Below are positions 34,589 to 43,208 of a DNA stretch of 63,802 nt, in pieces. The stretch comes from an uncultured Psychrobacillus sp. (GTDB lineage: Bacteria; Bacillota; Bacilli; Bacillales_A; Planococcaceae): contig CAKQHO010000007.1 of NCBI GenBank assembly GCA_934234185.1, forward strand, positions 1 to 63,802, read 5' to 3'. Both the position numbers and the translations under genes were made by a program. Position 1 is the first letter of the stretch. Every line of letters begins with the position of its first letter. Below the pieces are notes generated by a model that did no database searches, was not told where the DNA came from, and saw nothing but the letters and a program-made list of their open reading frames with translations.

Positions 34589-36412
34589 ATGCAAAAGGTA
34601 GGTTATTTTAAATCGATCCATACTAAGATCGTGTTTATCTATATTTTACTGATTATTATTGCCATGCAGATAATTGGACTCTACTTTGTGAAGGAGCTAG
34701 AGCAACGACTAACTGATAACTTTCAGGACTCCATTAGAGACAGAGCTGGACTAATAGAGTTTAGTGCAAGAGAAGAAATTTTAAAGGTACGGAATGAAGG
34801 AGACGCAACTTTGGAACAAAGCTTGCGTTCTATTTTGTCTAATTTAAATTCGCAAGATATAAAAGAAGTTCGCGTTATTGATGCCAACTATCAATTTCTT
34901 GCGACCTCTGAAATTAACAATCAAGATATCGTGGGACAAAAATCGATGGACGAGCTTGTGCGCTTGTCTATCAGTCTTCCAGATGAATTCGAAGGTATAG
35001 CGCTTGATGAAGCTGCTGGAAAAAGAATATGGAAACTAGCAACTCCAATTGTGTCACAAAATGAGGCTATTGGAACCTTATATATAGAAGCGAATATTGA
35101 AAATGTTTTTACTCAAATGAATGAAATTAATATGATCCTTGCTGTTGGAACAGCTATTGCCTTAGTCATTACGGTAATTTTAGGGATTCTCATTGCACAA
35201 ACCATTACTCGACCTATTTCAGATATGAGAAAACAGGCACAAGCAATGGCCAAGGGTAATTTCTCTAGGAAAGTCCGAGTTTATGGGAATGATGAGATTG
35301 GTCATCTTGCCATTGCATTTAACCATTTGACTAATCGATTACAGGAAGCAACTTCCACAACAGAAGCAGAACGAAGAAAGCTATCATCGGTTCTTACAAA
35401 TATGACAGATGGGGTAATTGCAACAGATAGGAAAGGCCGTATCATTCTTATAAATGACCCAGCTTTACGTTTGCTTAGAATTCCGAGAGAAATGGTATTG
35501 AACAGGCCTATTCACTCGGTACTTAGATTAGATTCACAGTATTCCTTTGAGGATCTTATTCATTTAAAGGATTCCTTAAATTTAGATTTTAGTACGCAGG
35601 AGCAGCCATTTATCCTTCGTGCCAATTTTTCGGTTATACAAAAAGAAACAGGCTTTGTGAATGGGTTAATTGCAGTATTACATGATAATACGGAGCAAGA
35701 GAAAATTGATATGGAACGACGGGAATTTGTCGCAAACGTTTCACATGAGCTACGTACTCCACTTACTACGATGAGTAGCTATCTAGAAGCACTTGCGGAG
35801 GGTGCTTGGAAGGACGAGGAGATTGCTCCGTCATTCTTACAGGTAACACAGACCGAAACGCAACGTATGATTCGACTTGTAAATGATTTACTTCAACTCT
35901 CTAAAATGGATAGTCGTGAGTATGATTTAAACCGAGAAATAGTGAACTTTAATAAGTTCTTTGATCGTATTATAGATCGGTTTGAAATGGGGAAATCACA
36001 AAACGTTACTTTCCAACGAATGTTTCCAGAAATACCTTACTATGTAGATATTGATACGGATAAGCTAACACAGGTTATTGATAATATCATTTCAAACGCT
36101 ATTAAGTACTCTCCAGATGGTGGAAATATTCGTTTTGGATTTGTCGTGAAGGATAGTGTGCTCCAGGTAATGGTGTCGGATGATGGGATGGGAATTCCAT
36201 CTGAAAATGTAAACAGAATTTTTGACCGTTTTTATCGCGTAGACCGTGCACGAGCAAGATCTATGGGTGGAACTGGTCTTGGCTTAGCAATTGCCCGGGA
36301 AATGATAGAAGCTCATGGCGGAAAGATATGGGCTGAAAGTGAAGAAGGTAATGGGACAACAATTTTCTTTACCTTAGAAATTGTGATGGATGAGGAAGGT
36401 GAGTGGGATTGA
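34589..36412 (+). CDS. walK: Essential sensor histidine kinase WalK (YycG)
   Basis: WalK phosphorylates WalR in response to the state of the cell wall. The 607 residues show membrane helix 1 (about 13-32), an extracellular sensing domain, helix 2 (about 183-203), HAMP, PAS (about 262-365), the phosphoacceptor H386 in NVSHELRTPLT, and an ATPase domain with NAIKYSPDGG, DDGMGIP and GGTGLGLAIA. It starts 5 bp after walR and overlaps walH by 10 bp. Confidence 0.97.
   Translation: MQKVGYFKSIHTKIVFIYILLIIIAMQIIGLYFVKELEQRLTDNFQDSIRDRAGLIEFSAREEILKVRNEGDATLEQSLRSILSNLNSQDIKEVRVIDANYQFLATSEINNQDIVGQKSMDELVRLSISLPDEFEGIALDEAAGKRIWKLATPIVSQNEAIGTLYIEANIENVFTQMNEINMILAVGTAIALVITVILGILIAQTITRPISDMRKQAQAMAKGNFSRKVRVYGNDEIGHLAIAFNHLTNRLQEATSTTEAERRKLSSVLTNMTDGVIATDRKGRIILINDPALRLLRIPREMVLNRPIHSVLRLDSQYSFEDLIHLKDSLNLDFSTQEQPFILRANFSVIQKETGFVNGLIAVLHDNTEQEKIDMERREFVANVSHELRTPLTTMSSYLEALAEGAWKDEEIAPSFLQVTQTETQRMIRLVNDLLQLSKMDSREYDLNREIVNFNKFFDRIIDRFEMGKSQNVTFQRMFPEIPYYVDIDTDKLTQVIDNIISNAIKYSPDGGNIRFGFVVKDSVLQVMVSDDGMGIPSENVNRIFDRFYRVDRARARSMGGTGLGLAIAREMIEAHGGKIWAESEEGNGTTIFFTLEIVMDEEGEWD
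36290..36303. promoter_or_regulatory. Second Noc-binding-site-like palindrome, inside walK
   Basis: The sequence attgcccgggaaat differs at one base from ATTTCCCGGGAAAT. It lies in the walK coding region, where codon constraint (AIARE) could also explain it. Confidence 0.4.
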
Positions 36413-37725
36413 AATATCTAGAGCAAGTAAAATCTGCTATTTTACTGTTGCTGATAGTAATGAGCCTAACTCTAACCTTTTCTATTTGGACCTATTCCCC
36501 ATCTTATGAAACAATTGATGCCCCAATTGTTAACATTGCTATTGCGGAGAAAAGAAAAATGGAGGATGTTGTAAAGCCTTATAGAGTTATTATTAGCCAA
36601 GGAGATAACTTGCGAGGTTCCAATTCTTCTTCCATTATTGATCGAGAAATGAATTCCATGAAATCTTGGGAAGTCCAAACGGTGGAACTGCTGAATAATC
36701 AGGCAACTGCTAGTCAAATAAACGAATACATTAATGGATCAAACAAAATGACCTTCTTTTACCAAGCAGAAGTACCTATCAGAACGTTTGCAAGTATTTT
36801 AATGTTTGGAGATACTATCTATCCGGATACCTCTTTTAATAGATTAGTAGTAGATTGGTCGAAGGAAGCAAGAGAAGGAATTAGCCTATTTTTTATTAAC
36901 ACTAACACTCAAAAGGTTTATCGAGCGGGAGTTGAAAAGGAAGACCGCAACGCCTTTGTTGAGCGTATTAATAGCCAAGTACGAACGCTTCCAATATATA
37001 ATGAGGTAGAGAATAAAGGGAAACTTTCTCTGTATGTTTCTGCTTCTCCGGAAAAACTGACGAGATCAACTTATTATATGGAGGATATAGCTACAGAACG
37101 CTTTAAAAATGCACTATTTAGTAATCCAAGCTTAGTACGTACGAATCCTCTTGGGACAAGTGGCCTGGAGTATACTGATGATAGTGCCTTGATGAAGGTA
37201 GATTTTCAAAATAGAAATCTAAGTTACTTCCATCCAGCCTCGGAGAGTAGTTACTCTATCAGTCCGGCAGAGTTAATACAAAATAGTCTAGGGTTTGTAA
37301 ATGAACATGATGGGTGGACAAATGATTATCGCTATACAAGGATGAATCCAACTAACCAGCAAGTAATCTATCAGCTTCATTATGCTGGTCTTCCTGTATT
37401 TAGCTACGATACTGCTACAGAAATCGTTCAATACTGGGGAGCCAACAGAGTTTATCGATATAATCGTCCATACTATACGTTAAATTCTCTTCCCATTAAT
37501 AAAGAAGTTGTGCTTCCTTCGGGACAAGAAATTTACAATCTTCTTTCCGTACTCCCAGATGTACGTATTTCTTCGATCAATGATATTATGCCTGGCTATC
37601 AGCTATCGAGAAATACTAACCAACCATTAGTAACTCTGGAGCCGACTTGGTACTATTCCTTAAATGGTACCTGGATTCGTATATCTGATGAGATATTGGG
37701 AGGTGGCAAATCTGGACTGGAATAA
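36403..37725 (+). CDS. walH: WalK regulator WalH (YycH)
   Basis: WalH is a bitopic membrane protein that, with WalI, modulates WalK. The 440 residues start with one membrane helix (about 10-28) followed by a large extracytoplasmic region of the YycH type. The GTG at 36403 is very close to the GAGGAAGG site; TTG at 36409 (KYLEQVKS) is equally plausible. Its 3' end overlaps walI by 14 bp. Confidence 0.92.
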   Translation: MGLKYLEQVKSAILLLLIVMSLTLTFSIWTYSPSYETIDAPIVNIAIAEKRKMEDVVKPYRVIISQGDNLRGSNSSSIIDREMNSMKSWEVQTVELLNNQATASQINEYINGSNKMTFFYQAEVPIRTFASILMFGDTIYPDTSFNRLVVDWSKEAREGISLFFINTNTQKVYRAGVEKEDRNAFVERINSQVRTLPIYNEVENKGKLSLYVSASPEKLTRSTYYMEDIATERFKNALFSNPSLVRTNPLGTSGLEYTDDSALMKVDFQNRNLSYFHPASESSYSISPAELIQNSLGFVNEHDGWTNDYRYTRMNPTNQQVIYQLHYAGLPVFSYDTATEIVQYWGANRVYRYNRPYYTLNSLPINKEVVLPSGQEIYNLLSVLPDVRISSINDIMPGYQLSRNTNQPLVTLEPTWYYSLNGTWIRISDEILGGGKSGLE

Positions 37726-38512
37726 GACTAAAACTATTTTTATCATCGTATTTTCTATATTAAATGTATTTCTATTTTCTCTTTATTTAAATCGATCTAA
37801 CGAGAGCTACGAAGTTGTCTATGATACTCCCTTTGAAGACAGATTACTTTTAGAAAATATCGATACCTCCAAAGCAGAAGCTGTGAATATACAGGAGGCC
37901 TTTTATGTTTCTGGATTTGCTCATCAATTTATCCCGGAGGAACTTGGGGAATTAGAGAACCAGCATTTAGAGATTAAGTCTGCCTTTCAGTTAGTTGGGA
38001 CGTTTAAAGAGCCAGTCCCATTCGCAGATCAAAATCAATTAGAGTCCTATATTAAACAAACTCTTTTCCTAGGAGAGTCTTATCAGCTATGGAAGATAGA
38101 TGAGGAAGAACAAAAGGCTACTTTTTTACAAACTGTAAATAATCGAACTGTTTTTTACAACCAAAATGCAAGGATCGTCGTCCATTGGAATGAAAACCGT
38201 GAGCTGGTTGGTTATGAACAAACACTTCTAGATAAATTAGAGGAATATAACGAATCTAAAAAGCTTTTAACACCTTTAAAGACGATTCAACCTCTGTATA
38301 ATAGAGGATTGCTAAGAACTAACTCTAAAGTTCTTGAATTTAATCTAGGATACTCCACATTAGTTCAAGAGGCCGAGACACAGGTATTGGCACCAACTTG
38401 GCACATCTTAATCAAGCTAGAGGATGGTACAATAGAAGAGTATTTTGTAAATGCCGTAGAAGGTAAAATAATTGATATACCAAAAGAAGTTGAGCAAGCA
38501 CCGAGTAAATAA
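37712..38512 (+). CDS. walI: WalK regulator WalI (YycI), probable CTG start
   Basis: WalI partners WalH in controlling WalK. The 266-residue reading starts (M)DWNKTKTIFIIVFSILNVFL, one membrane helix followed by an extracytoplasmic domain. Other WalI proteins begin MDW-KTKTIF. Here the codon at that place is CTG (37712), with GGAGG at 37699-37703 exactly eight bases upstream. The nearest ATG codons, at 37688 and earlier, lie before the ribosome site, and the GTG at 37703 is inside it. A CTG start is therefore the best reading. Confidence 0.9.
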   Translation: MDWNKTKTIFIIVFSILNVFLFSLYLNRSNESYEVVYDTPFEDRLLLENIDTSKAEAVNIQEAFYVSGFAHQFIPEELGELENQHLEIKSAFQLVGTFKEPVPFADQNQLESYIKQTLFLGESYQLWKIDEEEQKATFLQTVNNRTVFYNQNARIVVHWNENRELVGYEQTLLDKLEEYNESKKLLTPLKTIQPLYNRGLLRTNSKVLEFNLGYSTLVQEAETQVLAPTWHILIKLEDGTIEEYFVNAVEGKIIDIPKEVEQAPSK

Positions 38513-38524
38513 GGAGTTTTTAAA

Positions 38525-39313
38525 ATGAAGTTTAGTGTATTAGCTAGTGGGAGCAGCGGTAATGCCATTTATGTAGAGAGCGGTGAGCATTCCTTTCTAG
38601 TGGATGCCGGACTAAGCGGCAAGAAAATGGAGGAACTATTCCAAGGTATTGGACGAGATATGAAGAACCTGTCAGGTATCTTTGTAACTCATGAGCATAG
38701 CGATCATATTAAAGGGCTAGGTGTAGTGGCAAGGAAATATGGAGTTCCCGTTTATGCAAATCAAAAAACTTGGACAGCGATGGATCCCTTAGTTGGCAAT
38801 ATCCCTGTTGATCAACGTTTTCATTTTGATATGGAGACAGTTAAGTCATTTGGTTCTATCGATATTCAGTCATTTGCTGTATCGCATGATGCTGTTGACC
38901 CGATGTTTTATATATTTCATGAGAATGACCGTAAACTAGTGTTAATAACGGATACCGGATATGTGAGCGATCGTATGAAGGGACATATCAAGGGTGCGGA
39001 TGCATTTGTATTTGAGAGTAACCACGATGTAAGTATGCTTCAGATGGGACGTTATCCTTGGTCCGTTAAACGAAGAATCCTAAGCGATGTAGGACATGTA
39101 TCCAATGAGGATGCAGCAGTGGCAATGAGTGAAGTTATTGATCTAAAAAATACAAATGTATACTTGTCCCATCTAAGTAGAGATAATAACATGAAGGATC
39201 TTGCTCGTATGAGCGTCACTCAAACACTTCAATCCTGTGGAATTATCGCAGGAGAATATGTCCACTTACATGATACAGATGCAAATGTACCAACTGAATT
39301 AGTTTTAGTTTAA
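38525..39313 (+). CDS. walJ: Metallo-beta-lactamase fold exonuclease WalJ (YycJ)
   Basis: WalJ/YycJ is an MBL-fold nuclease associated with DNA repair and the wal operon. The 262 residues have the metal motif FVTHEHSDHIKG, the later ligands in SHDAVDP and ITDTGYVSD, and a terminal SHLSRDNN segment. It follows walI by 12 bp with AAGGAG and is followed by a terminator. Confidence 0.95.
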   Translation: MKFSVLASGSSGNAIYVESGEHSFLVDAGLSGKKMEELFQGIGRDMKNLSGIFVTHEHSDHIKGLGVVARKYGVPVYANQKTWTAMDPLVGNIPVDQRFHFDMETVKSFGSIDIQSFAVSHDAVDPMFYIFHENDRKLVLITDTGYVSDRMKGHIKGADAFVFESNHDVSMLQMGRYPWSVKRRILSDVGHVSNEDAAVAMSEVIDLKNTNVYLSHLSRDNNMKDLARMSVTQTLQSCGIIAGEYVHLHDTDANVPTELVLV

Positions 39314-39317
39314 AGAG

Positions 39318-39352
39318 AAGCACTAAGGGTTATTGAACCTTTTAGTGCTTTT
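39318..39352 (+). terminator. walJ terminator
   Basis: Arms aagcactaa / ttagtgctt, plus an inner ggtt / aacc, are followed by Ts. Confidence 0.85.
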
Positions 39353-39378
39353 TATATTACTTTTAAGTAATTTTCATT

Positions 39379-39411
39379 TACTTTTAATCTTTAATGGGTA
39401 GATTAAAAGTA
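39379..39411. promoter_or_regulatory. Palindrome upstream of htrA
   Basis: Perfect 12-bp arms tacttttaatct / agattaaaagta are separated by nine bases, about 45 bp before the htrA start. No T-run follows, so an operator or mRNA hairpin is more likely than a terminator. Confidence 0.5.
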
Positions 39412-39456
39412 CGGAGAACACATATTATAACGTGAATATAGAAAGGGAGAATGAAA

Positions 39457-40680
39457 ATGGATCATTATAATATTTATGGGCCACAGGAGCCACCAAAGGA
39501 ACCGATTCCTCCAAAGAGAGAAAAAAAGCGAGGGGTAGCTGGTTATTTTGTTAGCGGACTAGCCGGTGTGCTAGTTGGAGCATTGCTCGTTTGGTTTTTC
39601 ATTCCCTCCGTTGTATCCAATCTCACCAATGACACTGGTACAAAAAATGAAAGCACTATTCAAAATTCCAAACGGGTTAGTGTAGACATTACAACCGATG
39701 TGACGGGAGCAGTAGAAAAGGCATCGTCTGCGGTTGTCGGTATATCGAACATTCAATCCGTTAATAATTTCTGGAGTCAGTCTACAAATTCACAGGAGGC
39801 AGGTACTGGTTCAGGGGTTATTTATAAAGTAGAAGGAGATACAGCATTCGTCATTACAAACCACCATGTTATTGAAGGTGCCGAGTCACTAGAGGTAACA
39901 TTAGATGATGGAACAAAGGTAGAGGCAAGACTTGTAGGTAGTGATATATGGACGGATTTAGCGGTCTTAGAAATGAATTCAAAGGGGATTGATAACGTGT
40001 TAGAATTTGGTGATTCTGATGCGCTTAAGCAGGGAGAAACAGTTATTGCTATTGGAAATCCACTTGGTCTTGATTTTTATGGTACGGTTACTACAGGAGT
40101 TGTCTCTGGTAAGGATCGTGCAATCCCCGTTGATATTAATGGAGACGGAGTGGAGGATTGGCAAGCAGAAGTTCTTCAAACAGATGCGGCTATTAATCCT
40201 GGTAATAGCGGAGGAGCTCTAATCAATGTAGCAGGACAGCTAATTGGAATTAACTCAATGAAAATTTCCCAATCTATGATTGAAGGTATTGGACTTGCGA
40301 TCCCTATTAATTCCGCGATCCCTATTATTGAGGATTTAGAGTCAAATGGAAAAGTAAATCGTCCAGCAATGGGAGTTACTCTAGTTGACCTTACGAATGT
40401 CCCAGCATATCATCAGCGTGATACATTAAAATTACCTGCAGAAGTAACAACAGGAGTAGTCGTTGATGAGGTTTATGAAAATACGCCAGCAGCAGAAGCA
40501 GGAATGAAAACATATGATGTTATTGTAGAAATGGATGGAGAGAAAGTAGAGAATTCGCTCGATCTCAGAAAGCATTTATACAATGAAAAAGAAATTGGTG
40601 ATAGCATGAAAGTAAAAGTATATCGCCAAGGAGAATTAGTTGAATTAACCCTAACTTTAAAGGAATCCAATAATTTATAA
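39457..40680 (+). CDS. htrA: HtrA-like membrane serine protease
   Basis: HtrA proteases degrade or refold misfolded exported proteins. The 407-residue protein has a short proline-rich cytosolic tail, a membrane helix near 30-50, a trypsin-like domain with the triad in TNHHVIEG, DLAVLEM and NPGNSGGALI, and a C-terminal PDZ domain (about 300-400). It follows the wal operon, as in B. subtilis (yycK/htrC). ATG at 39457 fits the AGGGAG site better than the ATG six bases upstream. Confidence 0.95.
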   Translation: MDHYNIYGPQEPPKEPIPPKREKKRGVAGYFVSGLAGVLVGALLVWFFIPSVVSNLTNDTGTKNESTIQNSKRVSVDITTDVTGAVEKASSAVVGISNIQSVNNFWSQSTNSQEAGTGSGVIYKVEGDTAFVITNHHVIEGAESLEVTLDDGTKVEARLVGSDIWTDLAVLEMNSKGIDNVLEFGDSDALKQGETVIAIGNPLGLDFYGTVTTGVVSGKDRAIPVDINGDGVEDWQAEVLQTDAAINPGNSGGALINVAGQLIGINSMKISQSMIEGIGLAIPINSAIPIIEDLESNGKVNRPAMGVTLVDLTNVPAYHQRDTLKLPAEVTTGVVVDEVYENTPAAEAGMKTYDVIVEMDGEKVENSLDLRKHLYNEKEIGDSMKVKVYRQGELVELTLTLKESNNL

Positions 40681-40683
40681 ACA

Positions 40684-41098
40684 TGTGGATAACTGTGTAT
40701 AACTAATAAAATAAATTCACAACGAGTAGGTGATAAAAGACTTGTCTTTCCTACTCGTTTTCTATTTGGTAAAATAGGTTGTGGATAAAATTTATAAATT
40801 GTGTATAAGTTTGTGAATAGTTCGGAAAACGAAAGGAAGTAAAATTATGAGAATATTCAGTTGTGAAACCCATATAAATCAAGCTTTAGATATGTTTGTG
40901 GCAGAGGAAAAAACCTTCCCAATGATGGAGGAATTACAAGGAGATGAAAAGTTATCCACAACTTGTACCTATTGTAACAGTTCTGCAATATATATTGTGG
41001 CGAACGAAAAATAGAACACAATATGTAGATAACTATTGTGGATATGTGGATAAACGTTGTTAATAACTTGTTTGTAAACGAATTGTAAAGGTGGATAA
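40684..41098. promoter_or_regulatory. DnaA-box cluster upstream of rlmH
   Basis: Boxes or near-boxes occur at 40684-40692, 40780-40788 and 41045-41053 (tgtggataa), 40694-40702 and 40800-40808 (tgtgtataa), 40952-40960 (ttatccaca, within a small gene), 41037-41045 (tgtggatat), 41024-41032 (tgtagataa) and 41090-41098 (ggtggataa, overlapping the rlmH ribosome site). The density rivals oriC. B. subtilis has a DnaA-box cluster at the same gene (yydA). Confidence 0.85.
40847..41014 (+). CDS. Small CxxH/CxxC protein
   Basis: A 55-residue protein with CETH near the N terminus (residues 6-9) and CTYC near the C terminus, a pattern suggesting a single zinc site. It fits the CxxH/CxxC family found before rlmH in Bacillales. 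The start follows GAAAGGAAG. A DnaA box is embedded in its codons. Its function is unknown. Confidence 0.85.
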   Translation: MRIFSCETHINQALDMFVAEEKTFPMMEELQGDEKLSTTCTYCNSSAIYIVANEK

Positions 41099-41101
41099 CC
41101 T

Positions 41102-41581
41102 GTGAATATACAAATAATAACGGTAGGGAAATTAAAAGAAAAATATTTAAAAATGGGGATGGACGAGTATACAAAGCGTCTAGGAAGCTACGCCAAAATG
41201 GAGCTAATTGAGGTAGCGGATGAGAAGGCTCCTGAAAACCTAAGTGATGCAGATATGGAAATTGTTAAGAAGAAGGAAGCAGATCGAATTTTATCTAAAA
41301 TTGCTCCAGATACGTATGTCATTGCCTTAGCGATTGAAGGAAAGATGAAATCCTCCGAGCAGCTAGCCGCTGACTTAGAGTCTCTAATGACTTATGGAAA
41401 AAGCAAGATTGCATTCGTCATAGGGGGATCTCTCGGATTGCATGAGGATGTCATGAAGCGCAGCGACGAGAAGCTATCATTTTCCAAAATGACTTTGCCT
41501 CATCAGTTGATGAAGCTGGTGCTGTTGGAGCAAATTTATCGAGCTTTCCGGATTATGCGGGGAGAACCGTATCATAAGTAA
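41102..41581 (+). CDS. rlmH: 23S rRNA pseudouridine-1915 N3-methyltransferase RlmH
   Basis: RlmH methylates pseudouridine 1915 in 23S rRNA. The 159 residues start MNIQIITVGKLKEKYLKMG, have the SPOUT motif FVIGGSLGLHE, and end MRGEPYHK. The start is GTG behind AAAGGTGG. The last 18 bases, gaaccgtatcataagtaa, are the sequence repeated six more times downstream. In staphylococci this 3' end is the attachment site of SCC elements. The gene is intact. Confidence 0.97.
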   Translation: MNIQIITVGKLKEKYLKMGMDEYTKRLGSYAKMELIEVADEKAPENLSDADMEIVKKKEADRILSKIAPDTYVIALAIEGKMKSSEQLAADLESLMTYGKSKIAFVIGGSLGLHEDVMKRSDEKLSFSKMTLPHQLMKLVLLEQIYRAFRIMRGEPYHK

Positions 41582-41592
41582 ATGCGGTTTTT
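41564..41592 (+). repeat. att-like repeat, copy 1 (3' end of rlmH)
   Basis: The core gaaccgtatcataagtaa (41564-41581) ends rlmH and is followed by aatgcggttttt, a right-arm-type sequence. There is no left arm, as expected at the junction between chromosome and first element. Confidence 0.85.
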
Positions 41593-41626
41593 AAAAAGCA
41601 ATTATTCATAGCAAAGGGGTGGGTGA

Positions 41627-42262
41627 ATGGAGCTTTTAGAAGAAAAATTAAATGAAGCATTTGTCTTATTTGATCAAGGTAGACTGAACGAAGCAGAACT
41701 TTTATACAATGAATGTTTAAATGTAGTTGAAGATAGAAATGCTGATGAATATGCTCAAATACTACATGGTCTTGGATATGTAAAAGCTGCTCAAAGAAAT
41801 TATGAAGTTGCAAGAGAACATTATAGTGAGCTACTGGATATAGCAATAACAAATGGACAAGAGATGGATCATTGTGTAGCTGTTCATCAGTTAGGCATGG
41901 TTGAAAGAATGGCTAGCTGTTATGAGAAAGCGGAGCAGATGTTCCAGCTAGAGGCAAAGCTTTTAAAGGAGTATGGCATTGCATCAGCTGTAAATTGGTC
42001 GGCTAATTATTATGAGCAAGGTTATGTTGCACTCATGCAGAAAAAGCTGGAATTAGCAGAGAAATTTATGAAGGAATCCTTGAATTTTGCAAAAGAGTCA
42101 GCAGATGATGTTTGTCTTGGTTGTGCTTATAGAGGTTTAGGTGAATTTTATATAGCGAATAATCATGAAACTTTAGCAAAGGAATTTTTCCAATATTCAT
42201 TGGACGCATTCGAACGCGCGAATGATGTCATGGCAATTCAAGAAATAAAAGAGCTCTTATAA
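41627..42262 (+). CDS. Tetratricopeptide repeat protein
   Basis: The 211-residue protein consists of about five helical TPR-like repeats (EAFVLFDQGRLNEAELLYNE, then similar units around 45, 90, 130 and 165). TPR proteins mediate protein-protein contacts; the partner is unknown. It is the first gene after rlmH, behind AAAGGGGTGGG, and shares its cassette with a Fic gene. It carries no export signal, so it is probably cytosolic. Confidence 0.85.
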   Translation: MELLEEKLNEAFVLFDQGRLNEAELLYNECLNVVEDRNADEYAQILHGLGYVKAAQRNYEVAREHYSELLDIAITNGQEMDHCVAVHQLGMVERMASCYEKAEQMFQLEAKLLKEYGIASAVNWSANYYEQGYVALMQKKLELAEKFMKESLNFAKESADDVCLGCAYRGLGEFYIANNHETLAKEFFQYSLDAFERANDVMAIQEIKELL

Positions 42263-42270
42263 TAAACTAG

Positions 42271-42307
42271 AATCCTATTACAAAAAAATGTGATAGGATT
42301 TTTTTAT
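42271..42307 (+). terminator. Terminator after the TPR gene
   Basis: Arms aatcctattaca / tgtgataggatt are followed by seven Ts. Confidence 0.85.
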
Positions 42308-42380
42308 AGAAATTAGACAAAAAGAAAAAAACATATAATATGATAAGTAATAAACATTCATCTATAAAGGAGATGAAAAG

Positions 42381-43106
42381 ATGTTCGAACAAATTGATTT
42401 AAAGAAGCAGCAGTTAGATTCGAAAAGACCACTTCCTAAATATACAGTGCAAAGCTTACGTGAGAAGCTTTTTTTAGAATGGACATATAACTCAAATGCT
42501 ATCGAAGGTAATACATTTACGATTAACGAAACAAAAGTTGTATTAGAAGGTATTACAGTTGGTGGGAAAACGATGCGAGAGCATTTAGAGGTTATTAATC
42601 ACCGTGATGCGATTTCATACGTTGAGGATCTTGTGCATAAAGAGGAGCCATTTTCAGAATGGCAAATTAAAAACTTACATCGTATTGTTTTAAAAGGGAT
42701 TGATGATAGTTACGCAGGCGTTTACCGAGATCAGCAAGTATTTATTTCAGGGGCAGTGCATACACCTCCCCCACCATTTAAAATCCAAGAAGAAATGGAT
42801 TTATTAATGAGTTGGTATGACGGAGAGGCACAAAGTTTACATCCAATCGTACGTGGTGCGATGTTGCACGCTATTTTTGTTGGCATTCATCCATTTATTG
42901 ATGGGAACGGTCGAACGTCACGTCTTTTATTAAATTTAGAACTAATGAAGTCGGGTTATCCGCCAATAATCATTCGTGTAGAAAACAGATTAGCGTATTA
43001 CAATGCTTTAGATAAGGCACATACTACAAATGACTATGAAGATTTTGTTGAGTTAGTCGCAAAAGAAGTAGAAGCTTCACTAGACTTATATTTAAGCGCA
43101 ATTTAA
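42381..43106 (+). CDS. Fic family protein (probable AMP transferase)
   Basis: Fic enzymes usually transfer AMP to hydroxyl groups of target proteins. The 241 residues contain the complete catalytic motif HPFIDGNGRTSR (170-181) and the N-terminal inhibitory motif SNAIEG (38-43), which fits class II, where the inhibitory helix lies in the same chain. The flap region VFISGAVHTPPPP precedes the active site. No separate antitoxin gene is needed for this class. The start follows AAAGGAG. Cassette 1 ends just after it at repeat copy 2. Confidence 0.92.
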   Translation: MFEQIDLKKQQLDSKRPLPKYTVQSLREKLFLEWTYNSNAIEGNTFTINETKVVLEGITVGGKTMREHLEVINHRDAISYVEDLVHKEEPFSEWQIKNLHRIVLKGIDDSYAGVYRDQQVFISGAVHTPPPPFKIQEEMDLLMSWYDGEAQSLHPIVRGAMLHAIFVGIHPFIDGNGRTSRLLLNLELMKSGYPPIIIRVENRLAYYNALDKAHTTNDYEDFVELVAKEVEASLDLYLSAI

Positions 43107-43110
43107 AAAT

Positions 43111-43160
43111 AGCATTTAGACATAGTGCGGTGAACCGTATCATAAGTAATTGCGGTTTTG
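43111..43160 (+). repeat. att-like repeat, copy 2
   Basis: The core gaaccgtatcataagtaa (43133-43150) is identical to the rlmH end. The left flank tagcatttagacatagtgcg is a diverged left arm, and ttgcggtttt follows on the right. Confidence 0.85.
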
Positions 43161-43161
43161 A

Positions 43162-43208
43162 AAAGAGCTTAAAAAACACTAATTATTGATGTTCTCTAAG
43201 CTCTTTTA
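43162..43208 (-). terminator. Terminator of the HAD gene
   Basis: Arms aaaagagctta / taagctctttt flank a 25-base loop region directly next to repeat copy 2. The right arm runs into the stop end of the HAD gene. Confidence 0.65.

Noticed and set aside
35734..35750. parS-like string gtttcacatgag in walK
   Set aside because: It encodes the conserved VSHE of the kinase and lacks the right half of the parS palindrome.
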